From assembly GCF_018687575.1 (NCBI RefSeq), contig NZ_CP061297.1, forward strand, positions 186,001 through 250,000: a stretch of 64,000 nt of DNA, given 5' to 3'. A program made the position numbers and the translations under genes. The number at the start of each line of letters is the position of its first letter. Positions within the stretch are counted from its first letter, which is position 1. The DNA comes from Polynucleobacter asymbioticus (lineage in GTDB: Bacteria; Pseudomonadota; Gammaproteobacteria; Burkholderiales; Burkholderiaceae). Positions 47,023-57,207 of this stretch are shown here, one piece after another. Under the pieces are notes generated by a model. It made no database searches. It worked only from the letters and a program-made list of their open reading frames with translations, and had not been told where the DNA came from.

Positions 47023-47637
47023 ATGAGGCTCCTAAAGTATTTTAAAACCCTGAAAATGATGTTTCGGTCTCTTAGCCATATTGTAGATATGGAAGAGGTT
47101 GAAGATTTAGAGCCTTTCTACTCTAAATTCCGCGCCAAAACGTCTAGCAATACAAATTCTAAGACTTTGGATCTAGGGTGCGGGGGTATTCCTAGGAATC
47201 CATTTAAGGCAGATCTTCTTTATGGGATTGATATCCGAGATAGCGCTAATCCCAACATTACTAGATCTGATCTTGCGCAAGAGGGAATTCCCCATGGGGA
47301 TGCCTCCATGGACTACATTACCGCATTTGATTTTATCGAGCACGTCCCTCGGGTTGTTTATTTGCCGCAAATTCGCTACTCTTTTATAGAGTTAATGAGT
47401 GAGATTTATCGCGTTCTTACTCCTGGAGGGCTCTTTCTGGCTCAAACCCCTGTGTACCCATTTTCCGCATGCTTCACAGATCCAACCCATATCAATCCAA
47501 TAACGAGCGAAACGTTCTCCCAATATTTTGATGATCAGCTTCAGTGGGGGAGGATGTATGGATTCAATGGCGCCTTCAAGATAGAGAGTCAAGTTCGCCA
47601 TTCGACCCATTTAATCAGTGTGCTGAGAAAAGTTTGA
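47023..47637 (+). CDS. Class I SAM-dependent methyltransferase
   Basis: About 204 residues. Motif I is TLDLGCGGIP, motif II-like LYGIDIRDS, then the post-motif DYITAFDFIEHVPR and YRVLTPGGLFLAQTPVYPF, typical of small Methyltransf_11-type enzymes of polysaccharide clusters. It may methylate a sugar or cap the chain, which is an inference from context. AGAGG (47014-47018) lies close before ATG 47023; a TTG at 46984 would lengthen it. The next gene starts 5 bp after the stop. Confidence 0.83.
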   Translation: MRLLKYFKTLKMMFRSLSHIVDMEEVEDLEPFYSKFRAKTSSNTNSKTLDLGCGGIPRNPFKADLLYGIDIRDSANPNITRSDLAQEGIPHGDASMDYITAFDFIEHVPRVVYLPQIRYSFIELMSEIYRVLTPGGLFLAQTPVYPFSACFTDPTHINPITSETFSQYFDDQLQWGRMYGFNGAFKIESQVRHSTHLISVLRKV

Positions 47638-47642
47638 GCTTG

Positions 47643-48638
47643 GTGAGAGACGCTGCACTCGAATCTATGGTGGAGGCCAATAAAGTATTGGTGCTCTACC
47701 ATTACTTTGAAAAAGACCAGTCATACATTGATAACTTTGCCCACTTTTTGAGATATGGGTATGACCCAAGCTTAAATTATTTAATTATTGTTGCCGGAGA
47801 ATATTCAATTGAACTGCCAGTTTTGGATAATATTGAGTACCTATTTACTGAAAATAAAAATTTTGACTATGGCGGGTATTGTGTGGCCATAAAAAATTTA
47901 GGTCTATGGCGACAATACGATTTTTATTTCTTTATTAACTCATCCGTGCGCGGCCCTTTTCTTTTGGGCTACTGCAATCAAAAATGGACTGACCTATTCA
48001 TTGAGAAGTTTTCGGATGATGTTGGAATCGTCGGATCTGTTATCAGCATTACTCCCCATGAGCATTCTATTGCAAAGATGTACTATCAAAAGTACGGAAT
48101 TCTTGACCGAAATGATCGGTTCTTGGGTCATGTTCAAACCACGTGTTATGTATTGAGTCGTCATGTTCTCAACCGGCTTATTGAGAGCGGTTTTTATGAG
48201 GGGGTTGACGCTCTCAGTAAGGATGAAACGGTACGAGACTATGAAATTCGGCTCTCTCAACTCATTTTGGATATGGGTTTGAATTTTCAATGCATGCTTC
48301 CTGAATACAACCAAGTAGATTACCGAGAAGCCTTGGTAGATATAAATCCTAGCTCAAGAGAGGGGGATAGTGGGTTTCAGGGTTCTTATTTTGGGAGAAG
48401 TGCCCACCCTTATGAGACCACCTTTATTAAGACAAGTAGAAATACTTTTTCTGATGAAGAGTTGCAGCGTTTTGCATTTTCTATGTCGACTCAATTTAAA
48501 GCTAATGACTATTTAGCGCAGCAAGGTCTAATAATGACCTATATTCAAAAAATTCAATCTTGCGCATTGAGGGTGGATGAAAATACAAAGCTGAATCAGC
48601 GCAATTTACTTAAACATTTTTTTAGGAGATTTAAGTAA
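47643..48638 (+). CDS. RgpF-like (rhamnan synthesis) glycosyltransferase-associated protein
   Basis: About 331 residues. The core starts KVLVLYHYFEKDQSYIDNFAHFL and includes NFDYGGYCVAIKNL, DFYFFINSSVRGPFL and GHVQTTCYVLSRHVLNRL, a pattern seen in rhamnan synthesis F-like and related capsule proteins. The exact function of the family is not settled; a glycosyltransferase role is likely. The start is uncertain: GTG 47643 (taken), TTG 47640 or ATG 47667. Strongly AT-rich. Alone with the methyltransferase on this strand. Confidence 0.65.
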   Translation: MRDAALESMVEANKVLVLYHYFEKDQSYIDNFAHFLRYGYDPSLNYLIIVAGEYSIELPVLDNIEYLFTENKNFDYGGYCVAIKNLGLWRQYDFYFFINSSVRGPFLLGYCNQKWTDLFIEKFSDDVGIVGSVISITPHEHSIAKMYYQKYGILDRNDRFLGHVQTTCYVLSRHVLNRLIESGFYEGVDALSKDETVRDYEIRLSQLILDMGLNFQCMLPEYNQVDYREALVDINPSSREGDSGFQGSYFGRSAHPYETTFIKTSRNTFSDEELQRFAFSMSTQFKANDYLAQQGLIMTYIQKIQSCALRVDENTKLNQRNLLKHFFRRFK

Positions 48639-48646
48639 ATTTCGAA

Positions 48647-49621
48647 TTACTTGCAGAAGTAATCGGCGATTTGTTGTTTGAATATTCTCGGCTCATCTTG
48701 TAACCACTTCCTATAAGTGCCAAAGTCTACATAGTGTTTTGGAAAGTTTTCCATCACATCGTTAGCGAGTTCACCGAAGGCTTCCACAAAGTTTGGGGCA
48801 TTGCTATCAAATTTGTATTGCGATGGTATCGGTAGGTCGATTGCATTTCCGGCTGAACCCAATTTTCCTGTGATCAAGCAGCATCCATGCATTGCCGCCT
48901 CGCGTGGCATACGGTCCCTACCAGGATGGTGCCCAAAATCAATATATAACTTTGCGCTGTAGAGTTTTTCTGAGAGCTGGTCTCGGTTTAAACCCTTGAG
49001 GGGCAGAAATTGCCATTGAGGATAGCGCGCAATCAGTTGTTGTGTCACCTTCCAACCCTTGGTTGGGTTGTACAAAATAATATTTTTCTTGTGATCAATC
49101 TTGTCTAGATATTTATCCGTGAGGAAATCTTCATTGATGGAGTCGATTAATGGAATTGGGTCAATGCCACACGATTTTAGGTATTGAGTAGAATGCTCGG
49201 TCTGTGAAAAGTGCAAAAGACTTTTGAGATTCTTTGCTCCACCCCAGGGCCTCCGCTTTTGCAGGACTCGCTTGAAGTAACGTACGCGATCATGAAGGGG
49301 CCAAATATGTCGGCGTTCCAAGAAGTTTTCTAAGGATAACCACCAAAGAGCGGCTTTTGCATGCTTAACCTTAAGTGCAAGCATGGGATCCACTTCAGGG
49401 AAAATGATCAGGTTGCCTGGCGCATCCTCATAGGGTGCTGATTGAGTTTGATAGCGCTCATAAGGTGCGGGTGGCTTTGCTGTCTCTGAGAAAGGGAGGT
49501 AGCACATATAGGCTGGTAGGCCTAGACTGTTCATGTGTGCTGTCAGTTGGTGCAGCGCTTCGGGGCCGCCGGTAACTGCGCCAGCCGGGCAAACTACGAG
49601 TATCTTTTTATAGTTATGCAT
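48647..49621 (-). CDS. Putative glycosyltransferase of unknown specificity
   Basis: 324 residues. The N-terminus ILVVCPAGAVTGGPEALHQLTAHM looks like the first strand-loop-helix of a GT-B enzyme. The C-terminal part has YIDFGHHPGRDRMPREAAMHGCCLITG, where a GT4-type E-x7-E position is recognisable only loosely. No close family is recognised by eye. Context (galE 31 bp upstream on the same strand) suggests use of a UDP-hexose. ATG 49621. Confidence 0.6.
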   Translation of the reverse strand: MHNYKKILVVCPAGAVTGGPEALHQLTAHMNSLGLPAYMCYLPFSETAKPPAPYERYQTQSAPYEDAPGNLIIFPEVDPMLALKVKHAKAALWWLSLENFLERRHIWPLHDRVRYFKRVLQKRRPWGGAKNLKSLLHFSQTEHSTQYLKSCGIDPIPLIDSINEDFLTDKYLDKIDHKKNIILYNPTKGWKVTQQLIARYPQWQFLPLKGLNRDQLSEKLYSAKLYIDFGHHPGRDRMPREAAMHGCCLITGKLGSAGNAIDLPIPSQYKFDSNAPNFVEAFGELANDVMENFPKHYVDFGTYRKWLQDEPRIFKQQIADYFCK

Positions 49622-49652
49622 CTAAAAGTATTTGATTCTCAGTAAGTGATAT

Positions 49653-50666
49653 TTAAGACTGTGCTGAATCTAATTGCTTATAGAAGCGCCAAGTATCCTC
49701 GCACATTCGCTCAATTCCATGTTTTGCTTCCCAGCCTAAGACTGTTTTAGCTAGGTCTGAATTTGCATAATACTCCGCCAAATCTCCAGATCTCCGCTCT
49801 ACTAAATCGTATGGAATTTTCTTGCCACTGACTTTTTCAAAGGTGGCAATCATTTTAAGAACACTATAGGGTTTTCCAGTTCCCAGGTTGACTGTGAGTG
49901 CCCCAGGGTGATCCTCTAGATGCTGTAAGGCCAGTAAATGGCCTTGGGCTAGATCATCCACGTGGATATAGTCTCTGAGGCCAGTGCCATCTGGTGTTGG
50001 GTAATCATTTCCAAAGACTTTCAATTTTGGGAGGATGCCTAAAGCAATCTGACCAATATAGGGCATTAAGTTATTCGGTGTCCCAACAGGGTTCTCGCCA
50101 ATCAAGCCTGATAGATGGGCTCCTACGGGGTTGAAGTAACGTAAGCAGGCGACTCTGAGTCCAGGATTGGCTTTTGCACTATCCCTGAGGATTTCCTCAA
50201 CCATGAGTTTGGTGCGGCCATAGACATTAATAGGGGCGGTAGGCATACCCTCTTGGTATTGAGTAGTCCCTGGCTCTCCATATACGGTTGCAGATGAAGA
50301 AAATACAAAGGTATCTACTTTGGCTTGAATCATCTCTTCTAGGAGTGTGATGCTGCCAGCCACATTATTATCGTAATACTTAAGTGGCTCGCTTTGGGAC
50401 TCGCCCACCGCCTTTAGTCCTGCAAAATGAATCACCCCATCAATAGGGTGATTTGCAAAGATATTCCTCAGTAAAGTGCGATCTCGAATATCACCTTGGT
50501 AAAAAGTAGGGGCTTGGGCGCTAATTTTTTCAATACTGTTAAGGGTGATTGCTTTGCTATTGCAAAGGCTATCTAGTATCACAACTTTATAGCCACTCTC
50601 TTGCAGGGCTACTACAGTATGTGAGCCTATGTATCCCGTTCCACCAGTGACCAAAATTGTCTTCAT
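49653..50666 (-). CDS. galE: UDP-glucose 4-epimerase
   Basis: Interconverts UDP-glucose and UDP-galactose (or the N-acetyl forms), supplying the sugar donors of the cluster. The 337 residues are an extended SDR: GGTGYIGSHTVVALQESGY, DIRDRTLL, HFAGLKAVGES, SSSATVYG and the YGRTK catalytic pair, PVGAHLSGLIGENP. ATG 50666. The 156 bp upstream (50667-50822) hold two divergent promoters; a long inverted repeat CTGGGGA/TCCCCAG (50733-50739 and 50782-50788) is the only structure seen. Confidence 0.96.
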   Translation of the reverse strand: MKTILVTGGTGYIGSHTVVALQESGYKVVILDSLCNSKAITLNSIEKISAQAPTFYQGDIRDRTLLRNIFANHPIDGVIHFAGLKAVGESQSEPLKYYDNNVAGSITLLEEMIQAKVDTFVFSSSATVYGEPGTTQYQEGMPTAPINVYGRTKLMVEEILRDSAKANPGLRVACLRYFNPVGAHLSGLIGENPVGTPNNLMPYIGQIALGILPKLKVFGNDYPTPDGTGLRDYIHVDDLAQGHLLALQHLEDHPGALTVNLGTGKPYSVLKMIATFEKVSGKKIPYDLVERRSGDLAEYYANSDLAKTVLGWEAKHGIERMCEDTWRFYKQLDSAQS

Positions 50667-50822
50667 ATTTCTCTAGATATTAAAAGTAAGGTGACGCTAG
50701 GTTCCTAATGGTATTCTCTCTATGGAATGTCCCTGGGGAGTCGAAAACACATTAATTAGGCATTATTTCCATAAATAATAATCCCCAGCAACTGATGATT
50801 ACAGTAAATTTCTAGAATACCC

Positions 50823-52127
50823 ATGAAACAGAATATAAATCACACGTATACAAAGCTCGACTGGTTTGTAATTTTGTGTGTTTTTATGTTCCCAGTGACA
50901 TTTTTAACTGTTCGTCATGGCGTGCATGTCTCATTATTCGCTTTGCTCCTGGTTGCTGCTTTTCAGTTCTGGCATGCTGGTGTAAAAAATATCCAACTTG
51001 ATTACCCGCGGGACTTTTTCATCCTGTTCATTTTTTCGGGCTTGCTTCTTTCGGTTTTAATTTCCCAAATATTTCGTGGGGCCATTCATCCTGCAGCATT
51101 TGATGGACCATCCCGAATCTTGTTTGCCGGGGCAGTCTTTTTATTGCTTAAGAATCTAAACATTCCTTACATAAAAATATTGGGTATGGCGATCCCAATT
51201 GCACTTATATGTATTTTTACTGTGATTATTTTGAGCCCCCTTGATCCACATTGGATGGGTAGATACTCCATGTATTTTGTTGATCCGAATACCTTGGGAT
51301 CTCAAACCTTCATTCTTGGCCTCCTATCTCTCCTGATGATTGGTTGGAGTGGAAAAAAATCCGCCTTATTAATTGCCTTGCAAGTGCTTGGCGGCTTGCT
51401 GGGCTTATATGTTTCTATTGGCTCTGGATCGCGCGGTGGCTGGCTCACTGCACCATTTATCCTTTTGCTTATTTTATTGCTAAGGCTTGGTGATATTTCT
51501 CATGCCAGCCAATCGCAAAAGCAGAAAATGTGGCTACAGACGATTGCGGTTTGTATTGCTATCTTCCTTGTATTTTTAATGGGATTTTATTTTTCAGAAA
51601 AGCTATCTACTCGAATTATTAGCGGTTATTTTGAAGTTCTCCATTGGTTTAGTGGGGCTAATTTAGATACATCTGCTGGTACTAGACTAAGTATGTGGAA
51701 GTTTGGCTTTCAGTTTGCAAACGAGAGTTTGTTATTTGGCTACGGCGAAGAGAAAAATATGATGCAGGTTTTACAAAACAGCCCGCTTAATATCGCTGCT
51801 AACGAAACTGCCATTAACACTATGGCATTAACTGGCCCACACAGTGATATTCTGAGCAAGCTCTTGTCTGCAGGCCTCTTTGGATTGGGTGCTTATTTAG
51901 GCCTATTGCTCGTACCATTTTCTATCTTTTGGAAGCAGCGTAATGCCCAGGATTTCAACGTAAAGCAAGCCGCCAGAATTGGTCTTTTTTATATCACTGG
52001 CATATTGATTGCTGGGCTTTCAAATGAGCAGTTGTCCCTCAAGTACTTATGTACTTTTTATGGGCTGATGATTGCTGTGCTATTGGCGCAGGTACTACAT
52101 AAGCCTTCAGCAGGGCGTATCAATTAA
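50823..52127 (+). CDS. O-antigen ligase / polymerase family membrane protein
   Basis: 434 residues with about ten to twelve transmembrane helices. A periplasmic loop region near residues 160-300 includes YFVDPNTLGSQTF, SIGSGSRGGWLTAPF and, further on, NTMALTGPHSDILSKLLSAGLFGLGAYLG, which resembles the Wzy_C/WaaL signature (an H-x-D/N-x2-L before a G-rich helix). WaaL ligases attach O-antigen to lipid A-core and Wzy polymerases extend it; the two cannot be told apart by eye. The GT4 gene follows after 14 bp. Confidence 0.82.
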   Translation: MKQNINHTYTKLDWFVILCVFMFPVTFLTVRHGVHVSLFALLLVAAFQFWHAGVKNIQLDYPRDFFILFIFSGLLLSVLISQIFRGAIHPAAFDGPSRILFAGAVFLLLKNLNIPYIKILGMAIPIALICIFTVIILSPLDPHWMGRYSMYFVDPNTLGSQTFILGLLSLLMIGWSGKKSALLIALQVLGGLLGLYVSIGSGSRGGWLTAPFILLLILLLRLGDISHASQSQKQKMWLQTIAVCIAIFLVFLMGFYFSEKLSTRIISGYFEVLHWFSGANLDTSAGTRLSMWKFGFQFANESLLFGYGEEKNMMQVLQNSPLNIAANETAINTMALTGPHSDILSKLLSAGLFGLGAYLGLLLVPFSIFWKQRNAQDFNVKQAARIGLFYITGILIAGLSNEQLSLKYLCTFYGLMIAVLLAQVLHKPSAGRIN

Positions 52128-52141
52128 TGTGGCTTTGATCT

Positions 52142-53245
52142 ATGACTGATGCAAAAGTCATTCTATTTTCTGACTCGTCTATCAATATTGGTGGTCAAGA
52201 GTTGCAAGAGTTACAGCAAATGCGCTCGCTCAATGCATTGGGGTTTCAAACAATTTTGCTATGCAAACCCATGAGTGCAATATCTACTCGTGCCAAGAGT
52301 GAAGGCTTGGATGTAATTGAGATTCGCTTTCGAAATGCTTTTCATATTCCGAGCTTGCTGCAGCTCTTCCGCTTGGCCAAGGAGAAAAATCCCACAGCAA
52401 TGTTTTGTCATGGCAGTCATGACGCATTAATTTCTGCGCTAGTGGGTATGGTGCAAGTGCTTCTTGGTCGTAAGCGTATTCCTGTTTTTCGAGTAAAAAC
52501 TTTTCAGCATGGTTACCCGCTATCGTTTGCCTATAACTATCTTTTTTCTGGGACGGTAATTCCTAGTGACTACCTACGTTCACGGTTTTTGGCGAATTCC
52601 GCCATCAACCCTCAGAAGCTCAAGGTTGTTTATCCGGGAATCGATTTTTCAGCACTGGATTGCTTGGCAGATCAACTGCCAGATCCTGTTTTGAATTGGT
52701 TAGATACCCATCCGGGACCGGTGATATCGCATGGCGCAATTCTGAGGAGTGAAAAAGGGCACAGCACGATTTTGAAGGCTCTCGTTGAGGTAAAGAAGGT
52801 GATCCCAGATGTGCGCTATTTAATCGCGGGAGAGGGGCAAGATAAGCCGCTGTTGGAAGCCGAGATTGCAGCGCTTGGTCTTGGTGAGAATGTATTGTTA
52901 ACGGGAATATTAAAAAAGATCGCGCCATTACTCAGGAAGAGTGACTTAGCTGTTTTTCCTTCTTTAATTGAGCCTCTGGGGATGTTTCAGATTGAAGCGC
53001 AATATTTAGAGGTGCCGACTATTGCAAGTAAGGTGGGTGGCATTCCAGAAACGATGCTAGATCAAGAGACTGGCCTGATGATTGAGTCCGGCAATGTTGA
53101 GCAGTGGGCTAAGGCCATCGTCTGGATGCTATCGAATGCTGACCATGCAAAGCAGATGGCAAAAGCAGGAAAACACATGGTTGTGGAGAAATTCTCTCTT
53201 AATGCAAATACCAAAAGCCTGATTAGCTTGTTTGAAAAAGCTTAA
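52142..53245 (+). CDS. Glycosyltransferase family 4
   Basis: 367 residues, GT-B fold, retaining. The N-terminus VILFSDSSINIGGQELQELQQ has the G-G loop. The C-terminal half shows GPVISHGAILRSEKGHSTILKAL, LIAGEGQDKPLLEAEI, LLTGIL and the E-x7-E block VFPSLIEPLGMFQIEAQYLEVPTIA. WaaG/mannosyltransferase-like; donor unknown. Its stop (53243-53245) directly abuts the stop of the convergent GT2 gene. Confidence 0.9.
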   Translation: MTDAKVILFSDSSINIGGQELQELQQMRSLNALGFQTILLCKPMSAISTRAKSEGLDVIEIRFRNAFHIPSLLQLFRLAKEKNPTAMFCHGSHDALISALVGMVQVLLGRKRIPVFRVKTFQHGYPLSFAYNYLFSGTVIPSDYLRSRFLANSAINPQKLKVVYPGIDFSALDCLADQLPDPVLNWLDTHPGPVISHGAILRSEKGHSTILKALVEVKKVIPDVRYLIAGEGQDKPLLEAEIAALGLGENVLLTGILKKIAPLLRKSDLAVFPSLIEPLGMFQIEAQYLEVPTIASKVGGIPETMLDQETGLMIESGNVEQWAKAIVWMLSNADHAKQMAKAGKHMVVEKFSLNANTKSLISLFEKA

Positions 53246-54070
53246 TTAAATCCACTCAAAGGCATTATTTTTTCTGAGTCCATGTATGGACATGCCATGC
53301 TCTTTGACTTCATTTCGGCTCGCTTCAGCTTGTTGCTTTTTAGCTTGAATCTTCCCAAGCTTTCTTTGCATCCAGCTCTGATTCAGTAATTTGTAGTTGT
53401 AGCGATTCGCTAAGCCATCTTTTTCTGCGAGCCCTCTTTCTTGTTTCATAGCAGTTTGGGTGATCGAGCCAAAGTGATGTAGCCACGATGCACCAGTAAT
53501 CGCAGTTTGAATATTCGACTTCTTGAGCTCATTGAAGAACAAGGTGTCTTCATAGCCAAGGAGCTTAGGGATTGGCTGGAAATAGCCTACGTCCATCCAG
53601 ACTGACTTATGAATGGCTAGGCACACTGCATGCTTACTGCCAAAGCGATGTACATCCTTCATTTCTGAGCTAGCGTGAAGGTTGAATGCTTCAAAGTCGT
53701 AGTCCAGTGGCCCCTCAATGAGCGCTGGGCTAATGACTTTGAGGTTTTTGGATTCTGCAGCGTGAATCAGGTTCTCAATCCACAGGGGTGACACGAGAAC
53801 ATCATTGTTCATGATGATGCTCCATTCGCTTTGAAGTGCGAGCGCCCCTTGATTCCAGGCTGTCCCACATCCCAAATTAGTGGAGTTGAGGATTCTTCCG
53901 CCTAAAGGCAGTGTCGAGAGGTAGTCGCGCGTCCCGTCGGTAGAGTAGTTGTCCACCACTACAAGCCGATCTAATGGGGTGCCATGCTTCACCATGCTAT
54001 CAATACACATTTTTGTGTATTCAACAGAGTTGTAGCAGGCAAATGTCAGGCTATATTTGTTAGGATTCAC
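53246..54070 (-). CDS. Glycosyltransferase family 2
   Basis: 274 residues, GT-A fold. YSLTFACYNSVEYTKMCIDSM, LVVVDNYSTDGTRDYL, NLGCGTAWNQGA and the DxD-like MNNDVLVSP are present, and the C-terminus is Lys/Gln-rich. It is close to rhamnosyltransferase-type GT2 enzymes, and rfbBDAC is adjacent, but this specificity is only a guess. The start is GTG 54070 because no ATG precedes the conserved core; no good ribosome binding site is seen. It is convergent with the GT4 gene with no gap. Confidence 0.85.
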   Translation of the reverse strand: MNPNKYSLTFACYNSVEYTKMCIDSMVKHGTPLDRLVVVDNYSTDGTRDYLSTLPLGGRILNSTNLGCGTAWNQGALALQSEWSIIMNNDVLVSPLWIENLIHAAESKNLKVISPALIEGPLDYDFEAFNLHASSEMKDVHRFGSKHAVCLAIHKSVWMDVGYFQPIPKLLGYEDTLFFNELKKSNIQTAITGASWLHHFGSITQTAMKQERGLAEKDGLANRYNYKLLNQSWMQRKLGKIQAKKQQAEASRNEVKEHGMSIHGLRKNNAFEWI

Positions 54071-54206
54071 GATTTGATGGTGGTAATGTTTTGTTAAAAT
54101 GTACTTATAAGCTGAAATTCAGGGTTGTAGGGCTTTAATCTGAATTAAATAATGCTCTTAGCTATCCTTATCGTATTACATTTCGCACTTCATTTATTGG
54201 TAAATC

Positions 54207-55265
54207 ATGATTTTAATAACGGGCGGTGCAGGTTTTATTGGTAGCAACTTTGCCCTAGATTGGCTGGCCGATCCAAAGGCTGAAGGGCTGATTAATCTCG
54301 ATAAGCTGACCTATGCCGGCAACCTGGCTAATTTAGCGGCCCTGAAGGATGATCCCCGCCATATTTTTGTTCATGGGGATATTGGCGATAAAGAGTTGGT
54401 TGCCAGCTTGTTAAAAGAGCATCAGCCCCGTGCCATTGTCAATTTTGCTGCTGAGAGCCATGTGGATCGATCAATTCATGGTCCTGCTGAGTTTGTGCAA
54501 ACCAATATTCTGGGTACCTTTAACTTACTGGAGTGCGCAAGAGCTTATTGGAATAGCTTGGATGAGTCTGCCAAGAAAGCATTTCGTTTTCACCATGTCT
54601 CCACTGATGAAGTGTATGGGTCTTTGTCATCCACCGATCCTGCTTTTACCGAAAAGAATGCTTACGAGCCCAATAGTCCTTATTCTGCATCTAAGGCTGC
54701 TTCAGATCATTTAGTGCGTGCTTGGTTCCATACCTATGGTTTTCCGGTAGTCACTACCAATTGCTCCAATAACTATGGCCCATATCACTTCCCAGAAAAG
54801 TTGATCCCGCTGGTAATTCTCAATGCCCTGAATGGCAAGCCTTTGCCAATTTATGGTGATGGTCAGCAGATTCGTGATTGGCTTTATGTTAAAGATCACT
54901 GCTCCGCTATTCGTGAAGTTTTAGCTCAGGGCTCATTAGGTGAGACCTACAACATTGGTGGCTGGAATGAAAAAGCCAATATTGATGTCGTAAAAACGAT
55001 CTGTACGATCTTGGATGAACTAAAGCCACGTGCTGATAACAAGTCCTATGTAGAGCAAATTACTTTTGTTACAGATCGCCCTGGTCATGATCGCCGCTAT
55101 GCGATTGATGCTAGCAAGGTGGAGCGCGAGTTAGGTTGGCGGCCTGCTGAGACATTTGATACGGGGATTCGTAAGACAGTGCAGTGGTATTTGGATCATC
55201 CAGCCTGGGTAGAGGGCGTTGTTAGCGGCAGCTATCGTGACTGGTTACAGAAACAGTACAGCTGA
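54207..55265 (+). CDS. rfbB: dTDP-glucose 4,6-dehydratase
   Basis: Second step of dTDP-L-rhamnose synthesis. The 352 residues have [61 protein letters not shown], the [15 protein letters not shown] catalytic Tyr/Lys, and [17 protein letters not shown]. First of four rhamnose genes in the order B-D-A-C. Promoter presumably in 54071-54206, a 136-bp AT-rich gap; no JUMPstart-type element was seen. Confidence 0.97.
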   Translation: MILITGGAGFIGSNFALDWLADPKAEGLINLDKLTYAGNLANLAALKDDPRHIFVHGDIGDKELVASLLKEHQPRAIVNFAAESHVDRSIHGPAEFVQTNILGTFNLLECARAYWNSLDESAKKAFRFHHVSTDEVYGSLSSTDPAFTEKNAYEPNSPYSASKAASDHLVRAWFHTYGFPVVTTNCSNNYGPYHFPEKLIPLVILNALNGKPLPIYGDGQQIRDWLYVKDHCSAIREVLAQGSLGETYNIGGWNEKANIDVVKTICTILDELKPRADNKSYVEQITFVTDRPGHDRRYAIDASKVERELGWRPAETFDTGIRKTVQWYLDHPAWVEGVVSGSYRDWLQKQYS

Positions 55266-55289
55266 ACCGCTGAACCACACAGGCCTCCA

Positions 55290-56258
55290 ATGAATATCCT
55301 CATATTTGGTAAAGATGGGCAGTTAGGTAAAGCATTTCAAGTTCTATTGGATTCGCTAATACCCACTTTGGTGGAAAAGCCTCATGTTCAATATATTGGA
55401 CGCGCTGAATGTAATTTATCGGATGCTACTAAATTAAATTCTCTCTTAAATCAATCCAATCCTCAGTTAATTATTAATGCCTCAGCGTATACCGCTGTTG
55501 ATAAGGCAGAGACTGAGTCGGAATTAGCATTTGCAGTGAATGCAACAGCACCTGCGCTGATGGCTCAATATGCGGTTCAGCATGGAGCTACTTTTTTGCA
55601 TTACTCCACAGATTATGTTTTTGATGGCGAGAAGTATGGTTTTTATCTAGAGGATGACATGCGAAATCCTCTCGGTGTTTATGGCAAGAGTAAGGCGGCT
55701 GGAGAAGAAGCTATTGCTCAAGCATTTGCAAGCGGTTCCTCAGGAAGCGCTGGTCAATATGCGATTTTTAGAACAAGCTGGGTGTATGGAGACGGCGGTA
55801 ATTTCATTCGTACGATTTTGCGATTGGCAAAAGACCGAGATGAGCTGAAGGTGATTGAAGATCAATATGGCGTTCCCACCAGTGCTCAGTGGCTTGCGCA
55901 AGTGAGTTTAGGTTTGGCAATAAACGAAAAAGGGTATTTGAGTGCATTCCCGTCCGGTATCTATCATGCCGTTCCAGTCGGTGAGACAAGTTGGCACGGT
56001 TTAGCCTGCTGGGCTGTTCAAGCTGCTTTAGATGCTGGGGTGTCGTTGAAGGCGCCCCCCCACGCTATTAAGCGAATTCCTGCAGTGGAGTACCCTTTGC
56101 CAGCCCCACGGCCCATGAATTCACGGATGTCGACAGATAAGCTCCGGAAGGTCTTAGAGGATCAGGGTGATATGTCAAAATTGGAACTATTAAATCAGCC
56201 CTGGGATGGAGCCGTTCGCTCTTATGTCCACCATTTGGCTAAAGATGGATCTATCTAA
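55290..56258 (+). CDS. rfbD: dTDP-4-dehydrorhamnose reductase
   Basis: Last step of dTDP-L-rhamnose synthesis. 322 residues: [17 protein letters not shown] nucleotide-binding start, [46 protein letters not shown] with the YxxxK pair, and [13 protein letters not shown]. It starts 24 bp after rfbB. The rfbA start lies 10 bp after its stop. Confidence 0.96.
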   Translation: MNILIFGKDGQLGKAFQVLLDSLIPTLVEKPHVQYIGRAECNLSDATKLNSLLNQSNPQLIINASAYTAVDKAETESELAFAVNATAPALMAQYAVQHGATFLHYSTDYVFDGEKYGFYLEDDMRNPLGVYGKSKAAGEEAIAQAFASGSSGSAGQYAIFRTSWVYGDGGNFIRTILRLAKDRDELKVIEDQYGVPTSAQWLAQVSLGLAINEKGYLSAFPSGIYHAVPVGETSWHGLACWAVQAALDAGVSLKAPPHAIKRIPAVEYPLPAPRPMNSRMSTDKLRKVLEDQGDMSKLELLNQPWDGAVRSYVHHLAKDGSI

Positions 56259-56268
56259 AGAGAGAGCT

Positions 56269-57207
56269 ATGGCAGTAAATCAGATGAATCGCAAAGGCAT
56301 TATTTTGGCAGGGGGTTCCGGTACCCGTTTGTATCCAGTGACCCAAGCTGTTTCCAAGCAGTTAATGCCTGTATATGACAAGCCGATGGTGTATTACCCA
56401 TTAACCACCCTGATGCTTGCAGGCATTCGAGATATCTTGTTAATCTCTACACCCCACGACACTCCGCGATTTGCGGAGTTGCTTGGTGATGGCTCGCAAT
56501 GGGGTTTGAATATTGAATATTGCGTACAACCTTCGCCAGATGGTTTGGCACAAGCATTCACACTAGGAAAAAACTTTGTTGGCAATAACCCAAGTGCTTT
56601 GGTGCTAGGCGACAATATTTTTTACGGCCATGAGTTAGTTGATCAGCTTGATAGCGCTAATGCTCGTCATGATGGCGCAACTGTATTTGCCTATCATGTC
56701 ACTGATCCAGAGCGTTATGGCGTTGTTGAATTTGATAAAGATTACAAGGCGCTTTCGATTGAAGAAAAGCCCCTCAAACCCAGAAGTAGTTATGCTGTAA
56801 CAGGACTGTATTTCTATGACAACCAGGTATGTGATATCGCTTCGTCCATCAAGCCAAGTGCACGTGGTGAGCTCGAGATCACGGATGTCAATCGCGTTTA
56901 CCTAGAAAAGAATGAACTCAGTGTAGAAATCATGGGCCGTGGTTTTGCATGGCTAGATACTGGAACACATGATTCATTATTGGATGCTGCTGGTTTTATT
57001 GCCACATTACAAAAGCGCCAAGGCCTCATGGTGGCATGTCCTGAGGAGATTGCTTATCGCCAAGGTTGGATTAGCGTCGAAGATGTGCTTAAAGTTGCCG
57101 CTCAATTGAGTAAGAATAGTTATGGTCAATACCTGAATAAGATTGTGAATGAGCTCAATAACTCCGCTCAACCCGTTGCTTTATCTCACAAGAAGATGAT
57201 TGGATGA
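56269..57207 (+). CDS. rfbA: Glucose-1-phosphate thymidylyltransferase
   Basis: First step of dTDP-L-rhamnose synthesis, making dTDP-glucose. About 312 residues: [63 protein letters not shown] and [24 protein letters not shown] lies before ATG 56269; a longer in-frame start inside rfbD is not needed, and ATG 56284 is also possible. The stop overlaps the rfbC start as ATGA. Confidence 0.96.
   Translation: MAVNQMNRKGIILAGGSGTRLYPVTQAVSKQLMPVYDKPMVYYPLTTLMLAGIRDILLISTPHDTPRFAELLGDGSQWGLNIEYCVQPSPDGLAQAFTLGKNFVGNNPSALVLGDNIFYGHELVDQLDSANARHDGATVFAYHVTDPERYGVVEFDKDYKALSIEEKPLKPRSSYAVTGLYFYDNQVCDIASSIKPSARGELEITDVNRVYLEKNELSVEIMGRGFAWLDTGTHDSLLDAAGFIATLQKRQGLMVACPEEIAYRQGWISVEDVLKVAAQLSKNSYGQYLNKIVNELNNSAQPVALSHKKMIG

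Noticed and set aside
50667..50822. JUMPstart/ops element expected before O-antigen operons
   Set aside because: No GGCGGTAG core was found here or in 54071-54206; only a long 7-bp inverted repeat is present.
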